Source of the DNA: Marsupella aquatica
Lineage: Eukaryota > Marchantiophyta
Length of the DNA stretch: 64,000 bases
NCBI GenBank assembly: GCA_973895155.1
Contig: OZ316898.1
Span: 13,082,001-13,146,000, forward strand
Direction of reading: 5' to 3'
Shown here: in pieces, positions 1-11,771 of the stretch
Layout: the number at the start of each line of letters is the position of its first letter
Position numbering within the stretch: the first letter of the stretch is position 1
Program-made: the position numbers and the translations under genes
Notes under the pieces: model-generated
Databases searched by the model: none
What the model was told of the DNA's origin: nothing
The model's input: the letters and a program-made list of their open reading frames with translations, nothing else

Positions 1-432
1 TTTCACTTTGTTGGTGGAGAAGGTATACAGGGGGCCATTTGCACTCCTGTCACATTGCCTGAAAACAATGACTGGAGGGCACCCTGGGTTTGTCAATTGT
101 GTGCTACCGGCAGAGCTAGATGCTTTGCTTGTGGACTCATTGGCAGATTTGAAAATCCCACAACAGAAGAATCTCTTGTGCTCCACTGTGCCCACCCTCA
201 TTGCTTTTCTCATTACCACCCTGGCTGCCTTAGGGTGCTACTTATGGTTGGGGCACTGCCTCAGAGGTCTCATCCAACAAGTCCTAAGAACCTAATGTGC
301 CCAAGGCATTTTTGTGACTACTGTAAAGTCTACAAGGATGGGATTAAAGATTTTGTACAGTGTCGTAGATGCCCTCATAGTTGGTGTCATGATGAGACCC
401 CTGGCTCGGGGGTTTCACTTCCACAAAAATGA
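1..432 (+). pseudogene. EDM2-like PHD/C5HCH zinc-finger fragment (left-truncated)
   Basis: The frame is open from the first base of the window to a TGA at 430-432, about 143 codons, so it continues to the left. It carries a cysteine/histidine-rich plant PHD module: VCQLC, then CFACG, then HCAHPHC-FSHYHPGC, then CPRHFCDYC and CRRCPHSW. The order and spacing resemble the PHD cluster of EDM2/IBM2-type chromatin regulators, nuclear proteins that bind histone marks and control transposon-linked transcripts. After CRRCPHSW the family normally continues with another Cys/His pair, but here the frame degenerates (HDETPGSG) and stops. No downstream exon is recognisable before the repeats begin. It is either the last intact exon of a broken gene or a fragment carried with mobile DNA. 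The family call rests on remembered motif spacing; the pseudogene status is inferred from the missing tail. Confidence 0.55.
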
Positions 433-960
433 CATATCACGTGCGACGAAGGATAGGGTCATTTTATTGGTTGTAAGGGAAGACTTAAGAATTTTTGTAG
501 AAGAACAATAGGGTCTTTTAAATTCAATTGTGAGACTTATAAGAACATTAGGGCCTTTTTAATTCAATTTTTGGAATATTCCAAGAATATTCCAACTTTA
601 TAGGGGTTAAAAAATAATATTTTTTCTTACATTTTAGGGGGTCCAAGGCCTAAAAACGTCGCAGGTGATGGGGAGGTCCCCATGTAGTGAGACCCCCGAG
701 ACCCCTGGGGGGGTGAATTGGTTCCTGTGCAGCCTCATACCTCTTAGAGGCTATCAGAATATTGTTAGAATTGCTTTGGTAAAGGCCTTATATAGCTGAG
801 TAATCACATGTGAACAATGATAATTTTGTTTTTGTTGGTGTCCTAATTTGGACATCAAAAGCTTATTTGAACTATTTTGGAGTAATTATCTCTAATACTC
901 TTCTATTGTTTTGTTCTTTGTGCTATATGGCAGGTTCAGTCTATATGGGAGGTTCTTTAT
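433..960. other. AT-rich spacer, no gene seen
   Basis: No supported ORF. It holds an imperfect palindromic stretch around 572-598 (two GAATATTC units). It also holds a G/C-rich tract around 655-720 that weakly resembles a tract at 12926-12985. Confidence 0.5.
953..960. repeat. MITE target-site duplication, left copy
   Basis: TTCTTTAT, identical to 1626-1633 on the other side of the MITE. Confidence 0.8.
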
Positions 961-1625
961 CCCTGGGCCCCCAGCCTTTGTAAACTAAAGAGGTATACGT
1001 GCGTACACCCCCCTCCTTAGTACCCCTTATTATTTTTGGAAGCCTATAAAAATTTCTCTTGTTATTCTTAAAAACTTAATTTTGGAGAATAAATCTGCCC
1101 CTTTGAGATATTATAATTTCACATTTTACACCATTTATGAAAGCCTTGAAAAGTTATAAATTCATCATTTGCACACAGTTCTAAAACTGACGGGAGTGTT
1201 TTGGAAGGGTTTTGGGTACATACATTTTTGTGTTCGTGACCCTTTAACCCCAAACTTCAACTTTGGGGCATTTTTGAACCACACGACAGGGTAGTCAGGG
1301 TTCAAAAGCTCCAAAGTCCTAAACTACTTTGAATCATAGATGTTGCAAGCATAATTATATGTCATATACACATGTTCCAATAAAGGGTGGTCACAAGGAC
1401 CAATCCTATTGTGACGCGTGTCACATCCATATTACATCACCTCTTGAAGCATATTAACTTGGGCAACATTTATATAAGCCTATATTAGTTAGAAAGGGTT
1501 CTTTGAATAAAACCATCCCTTGATATTTCTAAGCCAATTATAAAAATTAATCTCAAATCAGATTTTTTGCACCCTTCATCCGTTCGCACGTCCAACCCAT
1601 TATTAATAATGCTGGGGGCCCAGGG
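961..1625. mobile_element. MITE with 15-bp TIRs and 8-bp target duplication
   Basis: The ends are exact inverted repeats: CCCTGGGCCCCCAGC at 961-975 and its reverse complement at 1611-1625. The 8 bases TTCTTTAT directly precede the left end (953-960) and directly follow the right end (1626-1633), a perfect 8-bp target-site duplication. Subterminal tracts at about 990-1001 and 1580-1593 share an inverted ACGTGCG core. There is no coding capacity in 665 bp. An 8-bp duplication fits hAT-type (or P-type) insertion; the superfamily is inferred from that length alone. It sits just upstream of the decayed transposase gene. Confidence 0.8.
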
Positions 1626-1674
1626 TTCTTTATGTGACTGTGATTGTATTTAGAACCCTTGATTACTCTCTAAC

Positions 1675-4600
1675 TTGAACAAATTGATTGAAATGGCTAC
1701 CCAGTTTGTAAAATTACTTCACAAAAAGAGGGATGTGGTGACTGATGGGAAAGATGAAGAACCTATAGCTGTGTTGGCCTTCAAAGAAGGACAAACTTTA
1801 GCTGATTTTCGAAATCGAATTCCTGATTTGGTTGATTTTGATTTTGATTTCTGGGATTATAGGCTTCCTGGTCGTATGAAGGTCAAGAGTGAGAAAATGA
1901 CTGAGCTGTCTGAATTGGATGGAAAAGTTGTTGTCATTGAACAAATTGGATCCTTGCCTAGTGCTAGGACAGATTTTCCATCAGTTTCTGCTGCTGTCAT
2001 CCAATCGGTTGCAGTGGACTCTTCCCAAGGTGAACAACTTCAAGATGCTCCCCCTGTGAGAGCTTCTTTTGAGTCTATTCTCATGTCTAAAGCAGCTGTC
2101 AAAGTCTGGAATGATGAATTTATAAGACTAGAGAAGTGAATTCACAAAAATGGGTATAAAAATCATAATTGGAGAATTCGAACATGGGATGAAGGACAAG
2201 ATGTGAGAGGCCATCTAGAGTGTCTTGAGTGTAGAGTGATCTATGGGAGGGCAGACAATTCCCAAGATAAGAAGTCAATTGCTAACCTATTCAGCAATTT
2301 TAAGACCAAGCACCTTGCCTTTGCTAAACACAAAGACAATTACTGCAGGAGAAGGGGCATTGCTATGACTGGGGTCAAGCCCTCTGATCTTGCACAGAAG
2401 CCTGAGTTTGATTATGAGGGGGCCATAGCAACTGGCCTAGAGATAGTCCAGACTCTGAATACTGAGTGTGGAGGTGATGATGAGCTATTTCATGTGCCCC
2501 CTATGCCTGGTGTAGCCAATAATGCAAACAAGTGGTTCCTTTATAAGGTTCGTTGTAAAGTCTGTGGGGCAATCATGGATTTGGTTTGTAAGAAAGGGAC
2601 TTTGGACCACAACCTAAGGACACATTTGGTCAGTCGGGGTCACTTGGATGTAGTTGAAGCCAGAGAGAATACAGCTGAACTTGCATTGAGATCTGGAAAG
2701 AGGGGCAGACCAAGGAAGCCAGATGAGAGGGATCAACATCCTTCACAGAATTCAATTTTAAAATTCTTCAAGGAGGATGCTTCCAATGCAAGCAGCAGCT
2801 CTGGTACAGGTGGGTCTATAGACATTGATGTGGGCTTGAGTTTGCTTTGTTGGGGAAGATGGGATGAATATGTAGAGTGGAAGAATGTGAAGTATGCTGT
2901 GAAGGGTATCTTGCATGATCAGTGTGGTGGACATGTATGGGATTTAGATGCTACAGTCTCTGTTGATGTCTACAATCCTAACACAAGTTCTATTGTACAT
3001 ATAAAAGGACTATTTAGGCATAGAGATTGCTCTAGGTTGTCCTTGTATGGTGGGGGGTTTTTGAACCTAACTTGCAGTAGATGTCATGTTATAACATTAG
3101 AAGATGACTTTCGTGGGCGGGTGCACAGGGAAGCAGAAGCTTTAGCAAAGAGAGGGGAAAGAAGCACAGAGGGTGGTTTGAATGCACGTTATTTGACACG
3201 TCCAGAGTTGACCAAACAGATGCATGGTCTGAATGTCAAGAGAAGAAAGGAGAGATGGTTGTTGGCACTACAGACTCAGAAAGTGTGTGCCCTTAGTACT
3301 AGGAAGAGAAAATTGTAGGAACTATTAGGAGTAGCTGCAGACAGAAAAGATTTGAGACTTTTTCTAAGGAGTATTGTCAATGGTCATAGGAATGGTGCAT
3401 TTGGTGGAAAAGAAGGTCTATGGGATTTCTTGAAGGATGTAGGTAAAACTTTGGAGAGAAATGCAAGGGGGTTTCGTTACAGTCAGAAAACAAAAGCCAT
3501 AGCTCAGGCTATGTTTCAATATGGGGGCCGGCAGGTGGCCCATGTTTTTGCAAGGAACTTAGCTGGGCCAAGCTTGAAGACACTAAAACGAGATAGAGCA
3601 AAATTTGTTCAATTTCGTGCTGGAATTAGGCCAGAAACATTCAAGGAGATGGCTCGGATTTTGTCTGCTGCAAAGGAGATGTTGCAAATTCAGGGGGATG
3701 TTCCTGTCATGCTTGCAGAGGATGAAACCAGGATCAAGGAAAGCCCAAGGTATGTTTATTACAACACATATTGATGCAATTGGAGTTGAAGACTATTTGT
3801 TAGACATGTAGTTTTATCAACTCTTTGGAACTTATCTCATTGACATTGGGCTCTCTGCAGGTGGGAGGCCAAATATGACACTCTGATTGGTTTTTGTGGT
3901 CATAAGGATGAGCACACTTGTGAATTTGGATTAGAAATTCTTGTAGGTGACGGTGAGGATGGCTATAACAAGATTGTAAATACATTTGAGGATTTTAATA
4001 AGGGGATGTATGCTAGAGTTGTCATTGTGAATCCATTGCATGTTGGAATGCCAAAGTTGGTCCTCTGTGCTATATCAACCTGTAACAAATTCAAGGCAGA
4101 ATGGGTACGAGAGCATTGGGTGCAATTGAAGGAATCTTGGGATGTGCATTGCAGAGACTCTGTAGGTCCTTTGCTTGGGCATGCTAGTGATGGTGATGCA
4201 AGACGCAGGAAATTGATGTTAGAAGATTACAGAGGAGAAAATGGTTCTTACCCTAGATTTTCTGTAGGGTGGGAAGGATGGCCTTACTCAGTTGCCATAT
4301 TGCCTAATGGGGACCTCTATGGTTTTGGTGATCAAGACCAGCCTCACAATGGGAAAAAGTTGATAAACCCACTAGATCGAGTGTCCTCAATAATGGCACT
4401 TGGAGACCAACATGCTTCTCTGTTTCACGTTTGTACTGTGTACAATAGTTATCCAATTCATCAACATGGATTGAATTGGGATGATGTGAACAGATCTGAC
4501 CGTTAGAATTGGGCTGGTCCCCAGAGGATAGCATCAGAAAAGGTGCGTGCATGTTTAGCAGATTTGCATCTAAGAACCGATCTGTTGTATGAACGAAGTT

Positions 4601-6104
4601 TGGGGACAGAGTTGTATTTGCAGATCTGTGCAGATTACATTGACATTTTCTACTCCCAGAGACATGATCTAAGGACTAGAGTGAAGCTGGCAGGAAAAGT
4701 TTCTTGGTTCTTTCGATTGTGGAGGTTGTGGTTAAGGTATGGTGATCATGCTGTAGGTGGAAATGTTGCTTCACATACAGAGAAAAATATGATTTCAATC
4801 CAAGCTTTTCATGATGTTAATATGTCTTGCCAGTTCATTGTGTTGCTTGTATGTGTATTTCGTGACAAGTTTTCTCACTTGTGTATTCCATTTCATGAGT
4901 TGGGTTCTGATTGTTGTGAGATCTTTTTCAGCAAGGTAGGTGGAATGAGTGGCCATGAGAGAAATTATGATTTTGGTTCTTTGTTGGACAGTGCTGTTGG
5001 GTTGAATCGTCTTGCTGGATTAGAATGTGGACCAGAGGGCTTGAAAGTAGCTTGATCACATAAAAAGTAAGATCATGTGTGGGCCAAGCTTCATCCTTTA
5101 CTTGAAGGTGAAGATGCACCTAATCTTTTTGATTACTCTGAAGTGCAAACTAATGAGTTGGTGGTTGCAGCCTTGAAAGAAGGATTTGAAGAAGCAAAAG
5201 AGTTGCTTAGAATGTTGCAAATGTCTCCCCGAAGTGATCTGCCAGCATCAAGAAAGCGGTGGTGGACTCACCCTTGGCATGTGGAAGTTGAAACATGGCC
5301 AGATTCAGCTATCATAGTAGAAGCAATTGTTGTTGACGATTCTGAAGACCATGTAGAGCACAGATCTCCAATTGGACCTCGACTAGAAGGAGAGTTTCAT
5401 GAATTTAAAGACCCTGAGGACGATCTAAATCAAATTGATGCATGGTTGATAGATGATGTAACCATTCCTGATGATGTTTTGCAGGATGGGGCCGAGTTAG
5501 ACATACCAGAATCTCATTCTGTAGAGGTAGATACTTTGGGGCATGAGGTTCGTCATGTGTTGTCTTCTGTTGTGGCTGACCTTACAGAGTCTACTCAGAG
5601 CCCTCTACAGGAAAAGAGGAAGGTTTTGCCTACAGTTACCTATGAGGGCAGAACAATTTACAAATCTACTTTGGTGAGTCAACTAGTGGGCAACCCTCAT
5701 TTGTCTAAGGATAGGCTCACAAGGGTGAAGCAAGTGGCATACTATAATCTTGGTAAGAGGAAACAATGTGATCCAAATATTGTGACCTGTTTTGTTGATG
5801 TTGGAAGTGATTGTGGAGTAGCATTTGAAAGTGCTAATGTTGCAGGCCCTTCTACAAGATCAAAGAAAGGGAAAGGTAAAGGAAGAGGTAAAGCTAGGAC
5901 TCAGGAACCAGAAGTGCAAGCCAAGAAAGAATTTTGGCTTGGTCGTATTATGATGATGAGACAGAAAGTTAAGGGACAATGGACTAGAGTGAGATCTGCT
6001 ATTGATTTGCTTGACAGGCCAACACCTCCTCATGGACACATAGGGAGTATTTGTCAGTTCTTATTTAATTGGTATAAGCCAATAAGCTCAAGCAAGGTTG
6101 AATT
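1675..6104 (+). pseudogene. Decayed transposase-like gene, main part
   Basis: One reading frame runs through this interval, interrupted only by in-frame stops at 2137 (TGA), 3316 (TAG), 4504 (TAG), 5053 (TGA) and 5068 (TAA). One GT-AG intron at 3750-3860 restores the frame. Parts in order: an N-terminal beta-grasp-looking segment (1675-2136); a Cys/His-rich part with CKVCG and HLVSRGH; an AT-hook (GRPRKP, about 2702-2720); a segment with AEDETRI (about 3715); HASDGDARRR (about 4180); LGSDCCEIFFSK (about 4900); and a basic C-terminal region (KGKGKGRGKAR). The D...D...E spacing, with the late acidic residue in an SDxxExFFS motif, recalls RNase H-fold transposases of the P/Kolobok type. I cannot assign the superfamily. 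All five stops could arise from CGA, CAG or CAA by C-to-T change. Its last codons lie beyond a copia insertion. Confidence 0.55.
3750..3860 (+). other. Intron in the transposase-like gene
   Basis: Donor AAG|GTATGT at 3750 and acceptor CTCTCTGCAG ending at 3860. Splicing joins the frame without a shift. Unspliced, the frame hits stops from 3772 onward. Confidence 0.6.
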
Positions 6105-6597
6105 TGTTGGGTATTTACTCTTACGTCTAGGTTAGGTATGACGTGGTTGGTACAACAATGTGGGTTGGTACAACAATCTGGTTAGGTACAACAATGTGGT
6201 TAGGTACAACTACGTGATTAGGTACAATAATGTGGTTAGGTACAACTACGTGATTAGGTACAACTACGTGATTAGGTACAACAATGTGGTTAGGTACAAC
6301 TACGTGATTAGGTACAACAATGTGGTTAGGTTAACTAAGTTGCACACTATATCATAAGAGGCACGTGTGCTTGGAGATGTAGAACCAAGGCTCATTGTTA
6401 TGGAGCCACTTGAGAGATAGGGAGAGCTTACACTGTGGAGACTCGGTACAGCCGACGGGCTTAGAGTTCAGTAAAGCTCTCTTGTGTGTTCCCGTGGACG
6501 TAGCCTCAAGGAGATGAACCACGTATCTCTTGTGTCGACTACTTGCATGTTGGATATGTCATGTGCTTACCATTGCGATTATCGTCTATACTCAATA
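6105..6597 (+). repeat. 5' LTR of the copia element
   Basis: Begins TGTTGGGTATTTACTC, exactly as the 3' LTR does at 11772, and ends CTCAATA (the 3' LTR ends CTCAACA, so the terminal CA has mutated). It is 493 bp, longer than the 3' LTR because it has about 11 rather than 8 units of an 18-bp tandem repeat. Confidence 0.92.
6133..6333 (+). repeat. 18-bp tandem array in the 5' LTR
   Basis: About 11 units alternate between two variants, one with core ACAACAATGTGG and one with core ACAACTACGTGA, each led by TTAGGT. The second variant contains ACGTG, the core of plant bZIP/bHLH sites. The array lies in U3, where retrotransposon enhancers sit. Confidence 0.85.
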
Positions 6598-6599
6598 AT

Positions 6600-6611
6600 T
6601 GGTATCAGAGC
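6600..6611 (+). other. Primer-binding site (initiator tRNA-Met type)
   Basis: TGGTATCAGAGC lies two bases after the 5' LTR. It is the standard plant copia PBS, complementary to the 3' part of initiator tRNA-Met. Confidence 0.88.
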
Positions 6612-7346
6612 ATGCCTGGGAGGTGACGTGTGTTCGTGACGGGATTTCGTGACGGTTTTTTCCAGCGTTGAGTGTCGGTGGATTTCCCGGAGTTCTGTCG
6701 CATGGAACTTGGAGTTTATGGGCTCAACGGATAGATCAGGGCAAGGGCTTTCTAATAGTGTGAAGAAATCGTTGAACGAAGCTTGTGGTGCGAAGAGATC
6801 TAAGTTTTTATCGTTCTAGATTTTGTGAAGAAAGTCGGCAACATTCGTGTTCGACGGTTTTTTGGAGGTTGTTTTTTCGACGGTGTGAGCTCTACGGCGA
6901 AGGAAGCGTCGCATGTTATAGCTCCATTTGTAGATCGGGACGAGCTGATCATTTCGGTAGCTGGTTTGTTGCCGAGTGTATAACGAGTATGTCACAACGA
7001 GCAAAAGAAGCGTTCTGATTTTTTGACCGGCTATGGAGTCTTCTTTTGCCTGAGCGGGGTTTCTTGGTGTTGCAATCGACTCGGAGGGAGAAGCGTCAAG
7101 TGTTTTGACTCAACAGAGAGATTGAGGCAAGACAATTGTTTTGAGTCCGGGATTGGCTCTTGATGCGAAGAGGAAGGCTAAGAAAAATCATTTACCTTGT
7201 TGGACTTGGTGACGGCATCGAGTGTAATTCATCAACATTCGTTGTTGACAAGCATTGGAAAACTAGGCTCGTGGGCTACGTGGCAGTGATAACCTTTGAG
7301 TTTTTTGAGAGGTTAAGAAAAACATCATTTTTTCTTGATTTCTCAC

Positions 7347-8321
7347 ATGAGTGACTTGGAGGAGGGTTCTATTGAGTCACCGGAGAGAACAGAGGAGGAA
7401 GCAGAAGATCTAGCGAAATTGTGGTCACCGGTATTGCGGCGAATGACAAGAAAAAGGATGGGGACAATCAAGCTTGGAGGTCCCAAGTTTGAGGTTACAA
7501 AATACGATGGCCGCACGGACTACTTGTTGTGGGAGCGACAAGTGAAGGGGGTACTCCGTGCGACCGGGCTTGGGAAATTGCTGAAGGACCAGCCAAATGA
7601 TGTCGACAATGATGATTGGCAGGACATGCAGGAGCAGGCTGTGAGCACCATGATGCACTATCTTCAGCCTAATGTCATCAAGCAATTGGCAGACCATGTC
7701 AATTGTGCATCATTGTTTTCCGCGTTGGAGCAAAAGTACCATCAAAAGGAGCTATCGAATCGGCTCTACACATCTTTGAAGCTTATGAGCTTCAAGATGA
7801 AGGAGGGAAGTGCAAAGATTCAGGACCATATCGATGGTTTCAACGACCTGGTCGTTGATTTGCAAAATCTGGGGGAGGATTTGAGTGATGAGCGGCAGGC
7901 TTTTCACTTGCTTAGCTCTTTACCCTTGTCGTATCAGTCATTGTCATGAGTGCTGCTTCATCGTGACAGGAAGACTATCACTTACAATGAAGTTGTAAGT
8001 GCTCTGTTGACTGATGACTTGCAGCAGAAATTGACCATGCCCTCTCAGCCATCATCATCGTCTGGTGCTGCCTTGAATGTGAATCGTGGGAGGTCACAGA
8101 AGCATCCAGAGCACCACACGAATGGCAGGGGAAGAAGTAAATCTAGGACAAGATTTGCTTCAAGGGGGAAGTCCCAAGAGAGGAAGCCGATGGTATGCTG
8201 GAAGTGTGGCAAGACTGGCCACATTAAGAAGGATTGTAAGGGTAAGGCAGCTGAATCTTCATCAGCCAATGTGGCTAGTGTTGATGGAGAAGTTGATTTA
8301 CTCAACGATGAGTATGTTTTA
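7347..8321 (+). pseudogene. copia gag (nucleocapsid), interrupted
   Basis: The ATG at 7347 opens a frame with the copia gag layout: KFEVTKYDG-TDYLLWERQVK, then a long helical region, then a basic tail and a CCHC zinc knuckle (C-x2-C-x4-H-x4-C) at 8196-8237. The frame is broken by an in-frame TGA at 7947-7949 and ends at TGA 8322-8324, after which it runs on in the same frame into protease. Gag would package element RNA in cytoplasmic particles. This copy cannot make a full-length product. Confidence 0.88.
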
Positions 8322-8324
8322 TGA

Positions 8325-11300
8325 AGTCAGGAGTATGCCCTGTGCACATCATCTAGGAGAGCAAATGATGTGTGGATTCTTGATTGTGCTTGCTCCTTTC
8401 ACATTTGTTACATTCGCGAGTATTTCAATTCTTATTCTATGTCAAACGGTTCAGTTTTGATGGGAAATGATCACTCCTGTCAAGTTGAGGGTATTGGGTC
8501 TGTAAAGATTCAAATGTTTGATGGCATTGTGCGCACAGTGTCCGGAGTCAGGTTTGTACCTGGCATGCGTAAGAATTTGATTTCACTTGGTGTGTTGGAT
8601 ACAAATGGTCATCAATGGCGAGTAATTGATGGTGAACTTCAAGTCATGTCGGTAGAGATAGTGATTTTGAAGGGGCGCAGATAAAAGAATTTGTATGTGT
8701 TGCAGGGCAATACAGTATGTGGAGAGGCCAATGTGACCAAGTCTCACGAGGAAATGACTCAACTATGGCATTCACGGCTAGGCCACATGAGTGAGAAGGG
8801 TTTGGCTATCTTGCAGAAGAATGGGCTCATTTCTAATTTGCAGTCTTGTAAATTGGATTTATGTGAGCATTGCATTTTTGGAAAGCAACATCGTCGTGCT
8901 TTCGGTATCGGAACTCATCATTCCAAAGCGGTTCTTGAGTACATACATAGTGACGTGTGGGGACCATCCTCGACTCCCTCACATTCTAGAAAATTGTACT
9001 ATGTATCCTTTATTGATGATTACTCAAGATTTGTATGGATTTATTTCATGACGCATAAGTCTGATGTCTTGTCCATTTTTACAAAGTGGAAGGCCCAAGT
9101 AGAGAATCAGATAGGAAACACGGTTAAGTATTTGGATACAAGGGTGAAGAGTCTAAGGTCAGACAACGGCGGGGAGTTATCCCCTACAGAACAGGGGATA
9201 ACTCGTCATCTCACCACAGTTTATACTCCACAGCAGAATGGTATAGCTGAGAGGCTCAATCAAACATGTATTGGAGCGGTCACGGAGTATGCTGAGCCAA
9301 TCAGGTTTACCACAGGAATTTTGGGCAAAAGCTGTCAATACTGCAGCTTATTTGGTAAATCTTTCTCCTTCTAGTGCAATCAATTTCAAAACGCCGTTTG
9401 AAATGCGTTATAAGCGGCAAGTAGACTATCATGGCTTGGTAGTTTTTGGAAGTGATGCATATGCTCTCACACCAAAGCAGAATAGGACCAAGTTGGATCC
9501 TACATCCAAGAAATGTATTTTTCTTGGGTATCAGAGTGGTGTGAAGGCCTACAGGTTATGGGATCTTATTGCCTGTAAGCTCGTTGTTAGTAGGGATGTT
9601 TCTTTCAATGAATCCAGATTATTGAAGGAGGGGGAGAATACTCAGGTTTCCCGTACTGACAAAGGAAAATCTCCTATCCCGAATCTCGTTGAGGGGGAGA
9701 TTGATCATGAAGTGCATGATCGAAGAGAAGGAGGTGCTCCAAGCATGGAGCTGGTTCCTGTGCCAGAGGAACAAAAGGAGTTTATTGATGCTGGTGAGCA
9801 GCAAATGGATGCTGCTGAGCTTCAAATTGTACCAGTAGACGTAATTCAACTGGAGTCATCGGCTAGAAGAACATCTGGTCGTACTGTACGCGCTCCTCCT
9901 AGGTATGGACAGTGGGTTGATTCATCTCAACTGCAAGAGGATGATTTTGCAGCTGATGATGAGGGTGATGCGTTAATTTTGGAAGAATGGGAACCTTCTT
10001 CATTTCATGAGGCAAGTGCTTCAAAGGAGAAGCAGAAGTGGACTGCATCAATGCAAACGGAGATGCAGTCACTAAAGGACAACAAAACTTGGGAGCTTGT
10101 TAAGCTGCCTAAGGGTCGATCAACAAGTGGTGGACAGCAAGTGGATTTACAAGGTGAAGGATAATTCCACGAGAGATGGATCGAAGGTCTACAAGGCTAG
10201 GTTGGTAGCAAAGGGATTCACACAAGAGAAAGGTGTGGATTATAATGAGGTCTTCTCACCAGTTGCTAAATACTCTACAATACGGCTATTGTGTGTACTT
10301 ATTGTAATATTTGGTCTGCTGCTAGATCAGATGGATGTTGTCACAGCTTTCCTCTATGGCACCTTGGAAGAGGTGATCTTCATGAGACAACCGCTAGGTT
10401 TTGTGAAGAGAGGACAGGAGGAATTGGTTTGCAGATTGCTGAAATCCTTGTATGGGTTGAAGCAGTCACCAAGACAGTGGAATAAGCGGTTTGACGATTG
10501 GATTCGGTCACAAGGTTTTCACAGAAGTGTATTTGACCCTTGTGTGTATTTGAAACCGGTGAAGAATGTTGTCTTTGGGTTCATTGTATTAGTACTTTAT
10601 GTGGATGACATGCTTATTGCGGCCAAGGATAGGTCTGAGATTGTTAAGCTTAATGCACTGCTCAGTGCAGAGTTTAAGATGAAGGACCTGGGGCCAGCTA
10701 AGAGGATTTTGGGTATGGAGATCACTAGGGACTTGGAGGCTGGTAAGCTATGGTTGACACAGAGCAGTTATGCGAGGAAGGTAATTGTTAGGTTCAACAT
10801 GGGAGATAGCAAGCCAGTAAGTACCCCTTTGGCTGCACACTTCAAATTGTCATCAGCTTTCTATCCCACAGATGCGACAGAGAAGGGGCTGATGTCAAAG
10901 GTTCCTTATGATAAGGCAGTGGGAAGTCTCATGTATTTGATGACTTGCACTAGACCTGATCTTGCCATGGCTATGGGCAAGGTGAGTAGGTACATGTCAA
11001 ATCCAGGGAAGGTACATTGGGAAGCAATGAAGTGGATTATCAGGTACTTGAAGGGTACGGTGGATCATGGTCTTTTATTTGATGCGAATGCAAAGAATGC
11101 TAGATCATTGATTGGCTATGTAGATTCTGACTATGGACAAGATTTGGACCGAAGAAGATCAACAACAGGATACGTGTTCACACTTGGCGGTGGATGCATA
11201 AGTTGGAGGCCTACTTTGCAGAAGTGTATTGCTCAGTCTACTACAGAAGTGGAGTATGTTGCAACTGCGGAAGCAGCAAAGGAAGCGATTTGGTTGGATA

Positions 11301-11581
11301 GACTTATCACTGAAATGGGATTGCCATAGGGGAATGTGAAGCTCCATTGTGATAGTCAAAGTGCGCTCCACCTTGCTGTGAACCAGGTGATGGATAGCAG
11401 AGTGAAGCACATTGACGTCAGATACCATTTTATCAGGCAGGCTGTGTCTGATAATTTGTTTGAGCTAGTCAAGATTGATGATAAACTCAACCCGGCTGAC
11501 GCATTTACCAAAGTGATTCCTTTGGAGAGTTTCTCTAGACACCGTGACGTATTGCAGGTTTTGCAATTGCATCACAAGTAG
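8325..11581 (+). pseudogene. copia pol (protease, integrase, RT, RNase H), interrupted
   Basis: Protease region at about 8368-8680: the active-site motif reads WILDCACSFH where the family has D-S/T-G-like residues. GAG-pre-integrase HSRLGHMS follows at about 8770, then integrase with HSDVWGP, FIDDYSRFVW and RSDNGGEL (about 8949-9180). RT has the catalytic YVDDMLIA at 10598-10621, and RNase H has GYVDSDYGQD, RRSTTGYVF and a C-terminal HIDVRYHFIR. Breaks: TAA at 8682, a frameshift near 9270, another near 10120, and TAG at 11327. Codon phase changes from frame 3 to frame 1 to frame 2 (by start position). It ends at TAG 11579-11581. Confidence 0.9.
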
Positions 11582-11759
11582 AGTTTTCTTAACATTCATT
11601 GTAATTACTGATATATGCTCTTCCTCATTCCTATGTATTAGGCTACGGCTTAGTTCTGGTTTGCTCTAGTTAGAGAGGGAAACCGGTTTGGTTTTTGTCC
11701 AAAACTTCCCGCTGAGGGATCATATACATTTGCAGTATTACTCTCCCCTAGACCAGAGT

Positions 11760-11771
11760 CAAGGGGAAGAT
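11760..11771 (+). other. Polypurine tract of the copia element
   Basis: CAAGGGGAAGAT ends immediately before the 3' LTR at 11772. It is the purine primer site for plus-strand synthesis. Confidence 0.8.

Noticed and set aside
572-598. Heat-shock-element-like GAATATTC pair
   Set aside because: Spacing between GAA/TTC units is three bases rather than two and no promoter is near; weak.
6160-6357. ORF with repeated RYNNVV/RYNYVI peptides
   Set aside because: It is the translation of the 18-bp array in the 5' LTR, not a gene.
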